NCBI GenBank assembly: GCA_011250595.1
Contig: JAANMP010000012.1
Span: 53,538-117,537 of the forward strand
Direction of reading: 5' to 3'
DNA from: Bacillus sp. MM2020_1
GTDB lineage: Bacteria > Bacillota > Bacilli > Bacillales > Cytobacillaceae
DNA length: 64,000 nucleotides
The position numbers were made by a program, and so were the translations under genes. The notes under the pieces are model-generated. The model made no database searches. It had not been told where the DNA came from and was given only the letters and a program-made list of their open reading frames with translations. Within the stretch, counting starts at the first letter, position 1. Each line of letters begins with the position of its first letter. Positions 53,366 to 63,488 of this stretch are shown piece after piece.

Positions 53366-54259
53366 TTATGATTGACTTATTAAATCAAGCAGTTCCTCAT
53401 TGAACTTTTGTTCCCTAAGCATATTAATCTCAAATTTATATGGTGCTTTTTTATTATTCTTATCCTCACCGACATAGGGAGTTTCTAAAATTTTGGGAAT
53501 ATCCGTAAGCTGTGGATGGTGGACAATATAATTAAGCGCCTTAAACCCAATATGACCAAAGCCGATATTTTCGTGTCTGTCCTTTCGCATCCCGACTGCA
53601 TTTTTACTATCATTAATATGCAGTACTTTCAGTTTGTTGATGCCAATGATTTTGTCAAACTCATTTAATACACCATCAAAATCCTCGACAATATTATAGC
53701 CAGCATCATGGGTATGGCATGTATCAAAACAAACGGATAGCTTATCACTGTAATTTACTCCATCCATAATCATTGCTAATTCCTCAAAGGATTTCCCACA
53801 CTCGGAGCCTTTTCCAGCCATTGTTTCCAAAGCAATTTGTACTTGCTCTTTACCCGTCAGCACTTCGTTTAATCCTTCAATAATTTTTTTAATCCCAGCC
53901 TCCGTACCAGCACTTACATGCGCACCGGGATGCAGGACGATTTGCTTTGCTCCAATGGCCTCTGTTCTTTCAATTTCTGTTCTAAGAAACCGTACACCCA
54001 ACTCAAATGTATCCGGGTTCGTTGTATTTCCAATATTGATAATATACGGAGCATGGACGACAATTTCAGAGATTCCATTCTGTTCCATATGCTTGCGCCC
54101 TGCTTCAATGTTTAGATCTTCGATTTTTTTTCGTCTTGTATTTTGCGGTGCGCCCGTGTAGACCATAAACGTGTTTGCACCATAGGAAACTGCTTCTTCA
54201 CTTGCGGCAAGCAGCATATTTTTCCCACTCATCGAAACATGTGATCCTAATTTAAGCAT
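53366..54259 (-). CDS. nfo: Endonuclease IV (AP endonuclease)
   Basis: About 297 residues, TIM barrel with three zinc ions. It cuts DNA at abasic sites in base excision repair. [44 protein letters not shown] and [25 protein letters not shown] are the four metal-binding signatures. ATG at 54259 gives the usual [13 protein letters not shown] start; a longer frame reaches into cshB. It overlaps no ribosome site of its own except AAAAAAGG. Confidence 0.95.
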   Translation of the reverse strand: MLKLGSHVSMSGKNMLLAASEEAVSYGANTFMVYTGAPQNTRRKKIEDLNIEAGRKHMEQNGISEIVVHAPYIINIGNTTNPDTFELGVRFLRTEIERTEAIGAKQIVLHPGAHVSAGTEAGIKKIIEGLNEVLTGKEQVQIALETMAGKGSECGKSFEELAMIMDGVNYSDKLSVCFDTCHTHDAGYNIVEDFDGVLNEFDKIIGINKLKVLHINDSKNAVGMRKDRHENIGFGHIGFKALNYIVHHPQLTDIPKILETPYVGEDKNNKKAPYKFEINMLREQKFNEELLDLISQS

Positions 54260-54281
54260 ACCTTTTTTCTCCCCGTTTTGT

Positions 54282-55598
54282 TTATTTTTTTCTTTGCTCA
54301 ATCCTTCGTTCACGCTTTTTAATTTTATCCATTTCCCATTGCATTTTCTTTTTATAACCTGGTTTTACTTTGGTTGGCTTCTTAACCAAGGACTTCGCTT
54401 TTTGATCAGCCTTATCCTCTTGTCTTACACGCGTCTTTCTTTTATTTCGTTCATCGACGGTAACAAATTCGTTATTTTTTAGATCCACATTCTTAAATTG
54501 AATCCCCATTTTTTCTAATCGGTTTAATGCATCTTCATCCGATGCCTCATAAATGGTGAGGGCAATACCTGAATTTCCGGCACGTGCAGTTCTCCCCACG
54601 CGATGAATGTAAAAATCCAAGTCAGACGGAAGCTCATAGTTGATGATATGGCTGACCCCTTCGATGTCAATACCTCTTGAAGCAAGGTCCGTTGCAATAA
54701 TATATTGATAATCCAAATCCTGAATCTGCTTCATCATCTGTTTCCGTTCTCGAGGATTTAAGTCACCATGCACACGGCCAACTTTTAACCCCTTTTCATT
54801 TAGGAAGTAAGCCACTTCTTCAGCCATCTTTTTTGTATTGGTAAATACAATCGCTAGATATGGATTGTAAGCAAGAAGGGCATCATGAACAAGCTGCTTT
54901 TTACTGCGGTGTCTTGATGGCAAAAGATAATGCTCTAAATTCTCTGCCGCTCTTCTTTTTGGTTCGATTTGAACAGTTTTTGGATTTTCCATATACTTTT
55001 TAAGGAAAGGTTTTAGTTTTTCTGGAATCGTTGCTGAATAAACGAGCATTTGCAGGTTTTCCGGCATTTTTGCTGCTACTCTATCCAAATCCTCAATAAA
55101 TCCCATATCTAACATCATATCGGCTTCATCCACAACAAGTATTCCCGCAGTATGAACAAAAAGTGCCTTTTCACTCATGAGGTCATTAATTCTCCCTGGA
55201 GTTCCTACTACTATATGGGGCTGAACCTTTAATTTTTCAATCGTCCGATTCTTATCTGTTCCCCCAATATAGCATCTAGTCATAATGGCTTGCTCTGGGC
55301 TGCAATGCTCGGTTACCTTTAAAATTTGGTGGTAAATTTGAGAGGCCAGTTCTCTTGTAGGAGCAGTAATGACAGCTTGTACTTCATGTCGTGCAGGGTC
55401 AATTTTTTCGAGGATTGGAAGAACATAGGCTAGCGTTTTCCCCGTTCCTGTTTGTGACTGACCAATAGCACTTTCTCCCTTTAAAACGATAGGTATCATC
55501 CGTTCCTGAATCTCAGTCGGTTCAGAAAAACCGAACTTCTTAACGGCTTCAAAGATAAATGATTGAAACTTAAAACGCTCAAAACGATTTTCTTTCAT
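54282..55598 (-). CDS. cshB: DEAD-box RNA helicase CshB
   Basis: 438 residues. Q motif [21 protein letters not shown], Walker [27 protein letters not shown], motif [14 protein letters not shown], and [14 protein letters not shown] Lys/Arg-rich C-terminal tail of about 70 residues should bind RNA. In B. subtilis CshB helps cold adaptation with cold-shock proteins. ATG follows AAGGAGC. Cotranscribed with nfo, 22 bases apart. Confidence 0.94.
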   Translation of the reverse strand: MKENRFERFKFQSFIFEAVKKFGFSEPTEIQERMIPIVLKGESAIGQSQTGTGKTLAYVLPILEKIDPARHEVQAVITAPTRELASQIYHQILKVTEHCSPEQAIMTRCYIGGTDKNRTIEKLKVQPHIVVGTPGRINDLMSEKALFVHTAGILVVDEADMMLDMGFIEDLDRVAAKMPENLQMLVYSATIPEKLKPFLKKYMENPKTVQIEPKRRAAENLEHYLLPSRHRSKKQLVHDALLAYNPYLAIVFTNTKKMAEEVAYFLNEKGLKVGRVHGDLNPRERKQMMKQIQDLDYQYIIATDLASRGIDIEGVSHIINYELPSDLDFYIHRVGRTARAGNSGIALTIYEASDEDALNRLEKMGIQFKNVDLKNNEFVTVDERNKRKTRVRQEDKADQKAKSLVKKPTKVKPGYKKKMQWEMDKIKKRERRIEQRKK

Positions 55599-55857
55599 AT
55601 TTTTGCTCCTTATATTTAAAATCTAATGACTTTGGAGTAGTTTTCATACTTTAGCAAGAGCCACACTTTTTATTCCATCCTGCAATTATAGTCAATAACA
55701 CGGCAAAACTCCAGTTATCTTTCGTTTTAATATCATTTTCTACTTTCTGCTGACTTTTAAACAACTAAATTTAGTCTTTGTCCTGTGTATAATACCTAAA
55801 CCAATTTATGATAAATGCATAATTTAAACCATGAGGCAATTGAAAGGAGGCAAAGAG

Positions 55858-56517
55858 ATGCAACCAAGACCAAGAATGCCTTTTCAGGGGGGTATGGGCT
55901 CAGGACCTTTTGGACCTCGTAGTCAGATGATGAACCCTGGGTTTAGCCCATTTGGCGGTAGGAATCCAATGATGGGTGCTCCTTCCAATCCGTTTGGAGG
56001 AAGAAACAACCCCATGATGGGGCAAATGATGGGAAGACCTAATCCTATGAACACAGGCCGTGGGGGATTACTTTCGAAATTCCTCGGAGGAAGAAGCCAA
56101 ACTGGCGGCCTTATGGGAATGCAAGCAGCAGGAAAAGCAGCATCAGGAGGCGGTGGATTGCTCCAAACCTTGAGTAACCCAGGCGGGCTAACTAGCATGT
56201 TGAACAATACGCAGCAGGTGCTAAAGACCGCCCAATCGATTGGACCAATGATTCAGCAGTATGGCCCCATGATAAAAAATCTCCCTGCGATGTGGAAAAT
56301 TTATAAAGGATTCAAAAACGCTTCAAAAGCAACGGATGAAACAAAAGAAAAAAATAACCAACCAACGGCTGTAGCTGCCGATGAATCATCTAATAATGAA
56401 GAACCTATAAATAGAACTCCCAAAAACAAGGAGAAACGTAAGAATAATCAACAGCAGACGCCGTCAAAAAGGAATTCATCCCAAAAAGGCAGTTCAGTTC
56501 CAAAAATGTATATTTAA
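55858..56517 (+). CDS. yqfQ: VrrA/YqfQ family low-complexity protein
   Basis: About 219 residues. The first half is rich in Gly, Met, Pro, Asn and Phe with near-repeats such as NPMMG, FGGRN and GRPNPMN; the middle is helical (TSMLNNTQQVLKTAQSIGPMIQQ, then YGPMIKNLPAMWKIYKGFKNA); the tail is basic and polar. This is the YqfQ family that includes the VrrA locus of B. anthracis, whose repeats vary among strains. Thought to be a spore protein; not provable here. AAAGGAGG precedes ATG 55858. Confidence 0.8.
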   Translation: MQPRPRMPFQGGMGSGPFGPRSQMMNPGFSPFGGRNPMMGAPSNPFGGRNNPMMGQMMGRPNPMNTGRGGLLSKFLGGRSQTGGLMGMQAAGKAASGGGGLLQTLSNPGGLTSMLNNTQQVLKTAQSIGPMIQQYGPMIKNLPAMWKIYKGFKNASKATDETKEKNNQPTAVAADESSNNEEPINRTPKNKEKRKNNQQQTPSKRNSSQKGSSVPKMYI

Positions 56518-56519
56518 AA

Positions 56520-56549
56520 TAAGAATGCTGGAAACAGCATTCTTATTTT
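56520..56549 (+). terminator. yqfQ terminator
   Basis: AAGAATGCTG pairs with CAGCATTCTT around GAAA, followed by ATTTTTTC. Confidence 0.9.
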
Positions 56550-56658
56550 TTCTTCGAAAACGGAAAAGGGAAAATGTATCTTTGTATTATTTATATTAGT
56601 TTTATATAATAAGTACATAAATCTATGAATCAATGTTCTTTTTAGGGGGACTTTTAAT

Positions 56659-57606
56659 ATGCAGATCATCAAAATTTCACCACGCGGTTATTGCTATGGT
56701 GTGGTCGATGCCATGGTTATTGCAAGAAACGCTGCTTTAGATAAAACATTACCACGCCCAATCTACATTTTAGGGATGATTGTTCATAATAAACATGTTA
56801 CAGATGCTTTTGAGGAAGAGGGGATTATTACCCTTGACGGTAAGAATCGTAAAGATATACTCGATAAAGTTGAATCAGGGACAGTAATATTTACTGCTCA
56901 CGGAATATCCCCAGAAGTTAGAGAACTGGCGAAAAAGAAAGGGCTAGTAACGATCGATGCGACATGTCCTGATGTGACGAGAACCCATGATCTAATTGAA
57001 GAAAAAACAAAAGAAGGCTTTCAAGTAATCTATATCGGAAAAAAAGGTCATCCAGAACCCGAGGGTGCGGTTGGTGTAGCACCTGACATGGTCCACCTGG
57101 TTGAAACTCCACTTGATGTCGAAGCATTAACGATCGACTGTGACAAGTTGCTTGTGACAAATCAAACTACGATGAGTCAATGGGATGTAGCTGACACAAT
57201 GAAAAAAGTTCAGGAAAAGTATCCTCATGCAGAAGTTTATAATGAAATTTGCCATGCCACGCAAATACGCCAAGAAGCAGTTGCAGAACAAGCAACAGAA
57301 GCTGATGTAACTATCGTGGTTGGGGATCCGAAAAGTAATAATTCCAATCGTCTTGCACAGGTTTCAGAGGAAATTGCCGGTACAAAGGCTTATCGCATCG
57401 CCGATATTACCGAGTTAGACATTGACTGGATTAAAGATGCCAAAAATGTTGCTGTCACATCTGGCGCCTCGACACCAACACCAATAACAAAGGAAGTTAT
57501 CACATTCCTTGAACAATTTAACCCAAACAATGAAGCTACTTGGGAACGCCGTAAAAAGGTCCAATTAAGCAGAATATTGCCTAAGGTTAAAAAAAATGAA
57601 GCTTAA
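56659..57606 (+). CDS. ispH: 4-hydroxy-3-methylbut-2-enyl diphosphate reductase IspH
   Basis: 315 residues. It reduces HMBPP to IPP and DMAPP, the last step of the MEP pathway. Fe-S cluster Cys in [11 protein letters not shown] (Cys12), [13 protein letters not shown] and ICHATQIRQ; substrate-binding [16 protein letters not shown] and TSGASTPTP. Complete. AGGGGG lies upstream of the ATG. Works in the same pathway as IspG. Confidence 0.95.
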   Translation: MQIIKISPRGYCYGVVDAMVIARNAALDKTLPRPIYILGMIVHNKHVTDAFEEEGIITLDGKNRKDILDKVESGTVIFTAHGISPEVRELAKKKGLVTIDATCPDVTRTHDLIEEKTKEGFQVIYIGKKGHPEPEGAVGVAPDMVHLVETPLDVEALTIDCDKLLVTNQTTMSQWDVADTMKKVQEKYPHAEVYNEICHATQIRQEAVAEQATEADVTIVVGDPKSNNSNRLAQVSEEIAGTKAYRIADITELDIDWIKDAKNVAVTSGASTPTPITKEVITFLEQFNPNNEATWERRKKVQLSRILPKVKKNEA

Positions 57607-57621
57607 AATACTAATAATCAA

Positions 57622-57650
57622 AAAGAACCGAGTCCACGGACCGGTTCTTT
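57622..57650. terminator. Terminator between ispH and yqfO
   Basis: AAAGAACCGAGTCC pairs with GGACCGGTTCTTT (one bulge); T-rich on the plus strand, A-rich on the other. Confidence 0.8.
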
Positions 57651-57654
57651 GCTT

Positions 57655-58770
57655 TTATACAAATTGAAATGGATCTGTATTTACTTCCGAAGGAAAAATT
57701 TCGACGGTGTAACCCGATTCTTGGCACATCTTTTGTAATGTTGCTGTCAGGCCCTTTTTCATAACCTTTTCGACATTATGACCGGGATCAATCATATTCA
57801 AGCCCTGCATCTGCGCATCATGGGCTGTGTGATAATAAATATCTCCTGTAACATAAACATCTGCCCCTTGAAACTTGGCATTCATGAAGTATTTATTGCC
57901 ATCTCCGCCTAAAACTGCTGCTTTTTTAATTTTAGTACTTAAATCACCTACGACACGGACATTTGAAACTTCAAATGCTGTTTTCACTCTTTCCGCAAAT
58001 TCTCCTAATGTCATTTCTGGAACTTTCCCGATTCGACCAAGACCGAGCACATCTCCTGTGTTCTCAAGCGGGTAGACATCATAGGCCACTTCTTCATATG
58101 GATGCGCTTTGATCATCGCGGTAATCGTCTTCTTTAGAAGCGGTTCCGGAACAATGGTCTCAAGTCTCACTTCTTCTACCTCTTCTAACCTGCCTGCCTC
58201 TCCAAGAAAAGGATTGGTATATTCACCAGGCAAGAATCTCCCGGTCCCGTTGGCGGAGAATGAACAATGGCTGTAGTTTCCAATAAATCCTGCTCCTGCC
58301 TCTCCAAGGATTTTTCTAATAACTTCCGCGTGGCTAACTGGTACAAACACAACTAATTTCTTCAGCTTTGTATCAAAAGTAGGCACTAGTACTTCTGCAT
58401 CTTGCAGCTCTAGAGCATTTGCAAGAAGGTCATTTACCCCGCCTTTTGCGACATCAAGGTTTGTATGTGCTGCGTAAACAGCAATATCGTGTTTTACTAA
58501 TTTTTCGATCATTTTCCCTTGAACCGTATCAGTTAGCAAATTCTTAAGAGGACGATAAATAATCGGATGATGGGCGATAATGAGTTGAACATTTTTTTCA
58601 ATTGCCTCATCAATTACATTCTCCAGAACATCAAGGGCAATCATGATTCGTTCAACTTTTTTATTTAAGCGGCCAATTTGTAAGCCAATCTTATCCCCTT
58701 CCATCGCTAAACCTTTGGGTGAAAACTGTTCAAATAAGTGAATAATTTCGTGTCCATTAGGAATCTTCAA
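57655..58770 (-). CDS. yqfO: Nif3-like dinuclear metal protein YqfO
   Basis: 371 residues. Two NIF3 halves, LIIAHHPIIYRPLKNL and YAAHTNLDVAKGGVNDLL supply the dimetal site with His and Asp; the inserted middle domain (residues ~130-230) is a PII/CutA-like fold typical of the long form. GDIYYHTAHDAQMQGLNMIDPGH is the second metal motif. Hexameric. Annotated in databases as GTP cyclohydrolase 1 type 2, but true activity is uncertain. Overlaps trmK by 14 bases. Confidence 0.92.
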   Translation of the reverse strand: MKIPNGHEIIHLFEQFSPKGLAMEGDKIGLQIGRLNKKVERIMIALDVLENVIDEAIEKNVQLIIAHHPIIYRPLKNLLTDTVQGKMIEKLVKHDIAVYAAHTNLDVAKGGVNDLLANALELQDAEVLVPTFDTKLKKLVVFVPVSHAEVIRKILGEAGAGFIGNYSHCSFSANGTGRFLPGEYTNPFLGEAGRLEEVEEVRLETIVPEPLLKKTITAMIKAHPYEEVAYDVYPLENTGDVLGLGRIGKVPEMTLGEFAERVKTAFEVSNVRVVGDLSTKIKKAAVLGGDGNKYFMNAKFQGADVYVTGDIYYHTAHDAQMQGLNMIDPGHNVEKVMKKGLTATLQKMCQESGYTVEIFPSEVNTDPFQFV

Positions 58771-59476
58771 TCTTAAGAGCCTCCTCTACAAGCTTAATTT
58801 TGGCGATGATCTCTTTCCTTTTTTCATTCGTTTCAGACGAATGGGCTGCACCTTCAAGTGCCTCAAAAATACGCAACCAATTTTTCATTTCTGCTGTCCA
58901 CTTTTTCTTAAAAGTCTGATCTTGCTTTTGTACAAGAAATGGTCCCAATAACAGCCCCATATCAAGATTTTTTTTATAAGGCCTATGAGGGTCTCCTCTT
59001 TCACCAATCAAAATCTCGTAGATTTTCCCATCTTCCTCGAGTATTTCTTCGCCAATAAGTTCCCAGTTATTTTCAATCAACCATTTCCTGATTGAAATCG
59101 CACTAATATTGGGTTGCAAGACAAGACGCTTGACCGAGGCCAGCTTATCTTTACCATTATCTAATATACTTGCGATTAAGGCTCCGCCCATTCCCGCAAT
59201 TGTAATACAATCGACTTCTCCCTGCTCAATAACTTCCAGTCCATCACCCAATCTTACGGAAATAACCCCTGCTAACCCTTCTGCTAATACATTCTTCTCA
59301 GCCGACTGAAAGGGCCCCATGGCCACTTCACCAGCAATAGCAAATGGTAACCTCTCGTTTTTAGCTAAGTAACAAGGTAAATAGGCATGGTCTGAGCCAA
59401 TATCTGCAAGTCTTGCATCTTTCGGAACATATTTAGAAACCGCAGCCAATCTTGCTGACAATTTATCTGTATTCAA
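58757..59476 (-). CDS. trmK: tRNA (adenine-22-N1)-methyltransferase TrmK
   Basis: About 239 residues. SAM-binding ADIGSDHAYLPCYL, then GEVAMGPFQSAEKNV, RLGDGLEV, and ITIAGMGGALIASIL; C-terminal helical domain. Modifies A22 in tRNA. I place the start at TTG 59476 because it gives MNTDKLSARLAAV, close to the known Bacillus N-terminus, preceded by AAAAGTGG. Genes trmK-yqfO are coupled. Confidence 0.92.
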   Translation of the reverse strand: MNTDKLSARLAAVSKYVPKDARLADIGSDHAYLPCYLAKNERLPFAIAGEVAMGPFQSAEKNVLAEGLAGVISVRLGDGLEVIEQGEVDCITIAGMGGALIASILDNGKDKLASVKRLVLQPNISAISIRKWLIENNWELIGEEILEEDGKIYEILIGERGDPHRPYKKNLDMGLLLGPFLVQKQDQTFKKKWTAEMKNWLRIFEALEGAAHSSETNEKRKEIIAKIKLVEEALKIEDS

Positions 59477-59512
59477 TCCAACCACCACTTTTATATGTAA
59501 TTTACTAAGTAT

Positions 59513-59545
59513 AAAAAAAGTCCCTTACAAATGCAAAGGACTTTC
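59513..59545 (-). terminator. cccA terminator, displaced from the gene
   Basis: On the minus strand AAGTCCTTTG pairs with the TAAGGGACTTT arm around CATTTG, followed by TTTTTTA. It lies about 190 bases after the cccA stop, with the dispersed repeat between. Confidence 0.75.
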
Positions 59546-59569
59546 TTAAAGATATGAGAGTAAAACACT

Positions 59570-59722
59570 GAACTTAGGTAACTGTCCAGCTCCAGTGCCC
59601 AACTGCTAGTGGACTTCGCTCTTCTCCCTACGATAAGTCAAGCACGAATGCGCTAACGCTCTCCGTGTTTCCTTTATCTCAGTCGAAGCGCTCCAGTCCA
59701 TACGCAGTTAAACGGGCACTTC
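59570..59722 (-). repeat. Dispersed GC-rich repeat, copy 2 (downstream of cccA)
   Basis: Inverted copy of 19955-20110. Shared blocks on the plus strand include GTCCAGCTCCAG, CTAGTGGACTTCGCTCT, CCTACGATAAGTCA, CTCTCCGTGTTTCCTTTATC and GCGCTCCAGTCCATACGC. It has diverged by many single changes from copy 1, so the two are not recent duplicates. No coding frame is apparent. Confidence 0.87.
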
Positions 59723-59733
59723 CAGTTTTCTAA

Positions 59734-60099
59734 TTATTTAAGTGTCGCTAACCAATCTGCCATTGCTGCTGCTTGTTCTTCTTTAACAAGACCTGCTGGC
59801 ATGCCTGTACCCTTACCTTTTGTAACAAAGGTCATAAGTTCTTTTTTAGAATACTTGCTGCCGACACCTTTTAATGTAGGTCCTACTACCCCTTGATACT
59901 GATCGCCGTGACAGCCAATACAAGATTGCTTGTAAATGTCTTCTGGCTTTGATGCGGCAACCTCTGTTTTCTCAGTGCCTTTCCCATTTTCCTTAGCAAC
60001 TTCTTTCATATCACCAAGACCTTTGAAAGACAAAATTAGAATTAGCACAATTCCAAATGCCATGATGAGAATGTAAGGAATAACTGGATTTCGCTTCAT
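59734..60099 (-). CDS. cccA: Cytochrome c550 CccA
   Basis: 121 residues. A transmembrane anchor (IPYILIMAFGIVLILILSF), a polar Lys/Glu linker, and a haem c domain with CIGCHG (Cys60, Cys63, His64) and an axial Met in GKGTGMPAGL. It carries electrons on the outer membrane face. GGGAGG precedes the ATG. Same place as B. subtilis cccA, before sigA. Confidence 0.93.
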   Translation of the reverse strand: MKRNPVIPYILIMAFGIVLILILSFKGLGDMKEVAKENGKGTEKTEVAASKPEDIYKQSCIGCHGDQYQGVVGPTLKGVGSKYSKKELMTFVTKGKGTGMPAGLVKEEQAAAMADWLATLK

Positions 60100-60454
60100 G
60101 ATATAACCTCCCTTATGTACGAACGTCTGTTAATTATTGAATAAGTCTACAAACAACTACTATTTTACTTGAAAATGAACAGAAGGAAAAGCCCTAAACT
60201 TATTTTATCACTATAATCTTAATAAAAAAAGTTGTATTAGCGCCTGAAGCGGAAATCATCAACCAGGTTTAACACGAAGGAGAAAACAAACTAAATTGAT
60301 ATGCCTATTTGCAAAATGAGAGACAATTCAGTAAAATGGATTCAAATAGAGAAAGTGCTTACATTTACTTAATTAGTCCAAATGTTATACTCTTTTAAGA
60401 AGTTAACAAAAATAGCCTACTTCAGTTATGAAATAGACTATTCAAGCAAATATT
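60100..60454. other. Gap between cccA and sigA
   Basis: 355 bases, AT-rich. Contains the cccA ribosome site at its left end and the sigA terminator at its right end (60404-60442). A short GC-richer patch at about 60240-60280 (CGCCTGAAGCGGAAATC) resembles a worn piece of the GC-rich repeats, but too little is left to be sure. No gene is visible. Confidence 0.6.
60404..60442 (-). terminator. sigA terminator
   Basis: On the minus strand AATAGTCTA pairs with TAGGCTATT (one mismatch) followed by TTTG. Confidence 0.75.
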
Positions 60455-61582
60455 TTATTCTAAGAAATCCTTTAATCGTTTGCTGCGACTAGGGTGCCGT
60501 AACTTACGCAATGCCTTTGCTTCAATTTGACGAATACGCTCACGAGTAACACCGAAGACTTTTCCTACCTCTTCGAGTGTACGAGTACGGCCATCATCCA
60601 GTCCAAAACGGAGGCGAAGGACATTTTCTTCCCTATCTGTCAAAGTATCCAAGACATCTTCAAGCTGCTCTTTTAATAATTCATAAGCAGCATGCTCTGA
60701 TGGTGAGGTTGCATCCTGATCTTCAATAAAATCACCGAGGTGGGAATCATCCTCTTCACCAATAGGTGTTTCCAGTGATACAGGCTCTTGGGCAATTTTC
60801 AATATTTCCCTAACTTTATCAGGCGTTAAATCCATATCTTCACCAATTTCTTCCGGTGTTGGCTCGCGGCCAAGATCCTGAAGTAGTTGACGTTGAACAC
60901 GAATCAGTTTATTTATGGTTTCAACCATATGCACAGGAATACGAATGGTCCTTGCTTGGTCTGCAATCGCACGTGTGATTGCTTGGCGGATCCACCATGT
61001 TGCATAGGTACTAAATTTAAAGCCTTTTCGATAATCGAACTTCTCAACAGCTTTGATTAGACCCATATTACCTTCTTGAATAAGGTCAAGAAACAGCATT
61101 CCACGACCTACGTACCGTTTTGCAATACTTACTACAAGTCGGAGGTTTGCTTCAGCAAGACGTCGTTTTGCTTCTTCGTCACCTGCTTCAATTCGGTTAG
61201 CCAGTTTAATTTCTTCTTCAGCAGAAAGCAAATCAACACGGCCGATTTCTTTTAAGTACATACGAACCGGATCATTAATCTTAACCCCGGGTGGGACGCT
61301 AAGATCATTTAGATCAAATTCATCATCATCACCTTTAGCTATTTGCTTAGGATTTGGATCTTCTTCACTTTCACCAACTAATTCAATACCTTGATCACCG
61401 AGGAACTCGTAAAATTCGTCCATTTGGTGTGAGTCTAGTTCAAAATTAGCCAATTTCTCAGCAATATCATCATAGGCAAGGACGCCGGTTTTTTTACCCA
61501 GTGCCGTTAACTGGTCTTTCACTTGTTCAAAAGTGAATTCATTCTCCACTTCTTTTGAACGGGCTGATTTTTCAGCAGCCAT
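60455..61582 (-). CDS. sigA: RNA polymerase major sigma factor SigA
   Basis: About 375 residues. Region 1.1 at the N-terminus, region 1.2 [21 protein letters not shown], region 2 ([26 protein letters not shown] and [15 protein letters not shown], which read the -10), region 3, and region 4 ([19 protein letters not shown], which reads the -35). ATG at 61582 follows GGAGGGG. Second gene of the dnaG-sigA operon. Confidence 0.97.
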   Translation of the reverse strand: MAAEKSARSKEVENEFTFEQVKDQLTALGKKTGVLAYDDIAEKLANFELDSHQMDEFYEFLGDQGIELVGESEEDPNPKQIAKGDDDEFDLNDLSVPPGVKINDPVRMYLKEIGRVDLLSAEEEIKLANRIEAGDEEAKRRLAEANLRLVVSIAKRYVGRGMLFLDLIQEGNMGLIKAVEKFDYRKGFKFSTYATWWIRQAITRAIADQARTIRIPVHMVETINKLIRVQRQLLQDLGREPTPEEIGEDMDLTPDKVREILKIAQEPVSLETPIGEEDDSHLGDFIEDQDATSPSEHAAYELLKEQLEDVLDTLTDREENVLRLRFGLDDGRTRTLEEVGKVFGVTRERIRQIEAKALRKLRHPSRSKRLKDFLE

Positions 61583-61623
61583 ATGTGCCCCTCCTTCCAG
61601 AATCAAAGACAGTAAAATGGAAT

Positions 61624-63432
61624 CTATAGAGATTTACGCAATTGAATGATTTCCATTGCAATTGCAGCAGCTTTGCCATGATCACTTTGTCGCTCCGCTT
61701 CTTTTAGTTCCACTTCTTTTTCTTTTATCTTTAACAATTTTTGATAATTCAACACCTGTTTGATATAATCAGTTAATTCTTGACTGCTTAGCTCGTCGTT
61801 TATAGACATCATTTCAATATTGGCAACCATTCTTCTAAGATTATCATCTTGAATATAAGATAAAAACGTACTTGAATCAGGTTCGAAATGATCCTCATAA
61901 AATCCTAACAGATAAGTTATTATTGCCTGATGTTCATCGATATTAAACGTGTTTCCCTGTAATAAATCTTGCACTTTATAAGCAACATCTCGATCTTTTA
62001 GCATATGAGCGATTAATCGCCTTTCCGCTGTGTAATGTTTCGGTTTAAGCTCACTTTCTTTTTTAGGGATTACAATAGGTTTATTAACAGGCTGGTTTTT
62101 TCCGGATGTATTTCTTTTATCAGCAAAGAACATCTGCATTTGCTGCTGTTTTAATGCATCTAATGAAAGTGAAAACTCTGCTGCAAGCTGCCGCAAATAA
62201 TGATCTCTTTCAACCGCTTTATTCAAATTGCTAATTTCTTTAATTATCACTTCGATATAGGCAAGCCTATCTCCTTCTTGCTGAAGATTTTTACCTCTGC
62301 GAAAGTAAAGAAATTTGAACGCCATCCACGTTAGACTTGCACCGATAACTTCATTACGGAATTTTTCGGGGCCGTGCTTTTTAATATATTCATCGGGATC
62401 CATGCCATCTGGCATCATCGCAACTTTTATCTGAAAGCCTGCATTATTGAGATGATTCCCAGCTCGAAAAGCAGCTTCAATTCCCGCCTTATCTGAATCG
62501 TAGCAAATGGTTACGGATTGGACACTTTGCCTTAAAAGGGCTATATGTTCATCTGTCAAGGATGTCCCCATCGTGGCAATGCCATTTTCCACACCCGAAC
62601 GATCTGCGGATATGACATCAGCAAATCCTTCCAATAAAACAGCGTATTGCAATTTTTTTAAACTTGGCTTGGCATTATGATAATTATATAAAATTTTACT
62701 TTTATTAAAGATTGGTGTTTCAGGACTATTTAGATATTTGGGCTCTTCGGCCCCTAGTGATCTGCCTGAAAACGCAACCGTATTACCATTTCGGTCAAAA
62801 ATTGGAAACATAATCCGATCCCTAAATCGATCGAAGAAAGACCCATCCCTTTCACGTTTGATAATTAATCCGGCTTTCTCCATCCATTCAGGCGGGAAAT
62901 CTCTTTTAGACAGAAATTTATAAACAAAATCCCATGAATTTAGGGAATACCCAATTTGAAATTTATCAATCGATTCTCGTGTAAATCCTCGGCTTAGCAG
63001 ATACTCCAAAGCGTGCTCGCCTTCTTTTGTATTTACAAGCAAGTGATGGTAAAATTTCTGTAATAGCTCATGAGCCCCAAGAAAAGCTTGGTGCTCTTTA
63101 GAAACCTTTTTCTCACCATGCCCCCCAGACAAATTAATTTCAAGGTCAATATTTACCTTTGAAGCTAGTTTAAGGGCTGCTTCCTGAAAGGAAATACCTT
63201 CAAGTTCCATTAAAAAAGAAAAAACATTACCGCCAGCGCCACAGCCAAAACAATGGAAAATTTGTTTATCAATTGATACTGAAAATGATGGGGTACTTTC
63301 TCCATGGAATGGACATAATCCGAAGTAATTTCGCCCCTGTTTTTTCAGTTGAACATAATCGCTGATTACTTCGACAATATCAACAGCCTGACGAATTTGA
63401 TCAATCTTTTCTTCGGCAATGCGCTCTGCCAT
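61624..63432 (-). CDS. dnaG: DNA primase
   Basis: 602 residues. N-terminal CHC2 zinc finger ([28 protein letters not shown]), TOPRIM domain ([28 protein letters not shown]), and a helical DnaB-binding C-terminus. Makes RNA primers for replication. ATG at 63432 follows GGAG by eight bases. First gene of the operon with sigA, 41 bases apart. Confidence 0.96.
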   Translation of the reverse strand: MAERIAEEKIDQIRQAVDIVEVISDYVQLKKQGRNYFGLCPFHGESTPSFSVSIDKQIFHCFGCGAGGNVFSFLMELEGISFQEAALKLASKVNIDLEINLSGGHGEKKVSKEHQAFLGAHELLQKFYHHLLVNTKEGEHALEYLLSRGFTRESIDKFQIGYSLNSWDFVYKFLSKRDFPPEWMEKAGLIIKRERDGSFFDRFRDRIMFPIFDRNGNTVAFSGRSLGAEEPKYLNSPETPIFNKSKILYNYHNAKPSLKKLQYAVLLEGFADVISADRSGVENGIATMGTSLTDEHIALLRQSVQSVTICYDSDKAGIEAAFRAGNHLNNAGFQIKVAMMPDGMDPDEYIKKHGPEKFRNEVIGASLTWMAFKFLYFRRGKNLQQEGDRLAYIEVIIKEISNLNKAVERDHYLRQLAAEFSLSLDALKQQQMQMFFADKRNTSGKNQPVNKPIVIPKKESELKPKHYTAERRLIAHMLKDRDVAYKVQDLLQGNTFNIDEHQAIITYLLGFYEDHFEPDSSTFLSYIQDDNLRRMVANIEMMSINDELSSQELTDYIKQVLNYQKLLKIKEKEVELKEAERQSDHGKAAAIAMEIIQLRKSL

Positions 63433-63458
63433 GAAAACAACTCCATTTGTACTATCAG

Positions 63459-63488
63459 GTATTCGGCAGGCAATCCTTAAATTCCTGC
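63459..63488 (-). promoter_or_regulatory. Candidate sigma-H promoter of dnaG-sigA
   Basis: On the minus strand GCAGGAATT (63488-63480) matches the -35 RnAGGAwWW, and GCCGAATAC (63467-63459) matches the -10 RnnGAATww; the spacer is 12 bases, as expected. The start codon follows 26 bases later. B. subtilis has a sigma-H promoter (P3) just before dnaG in its sigA operon. Confidence 0.65.
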
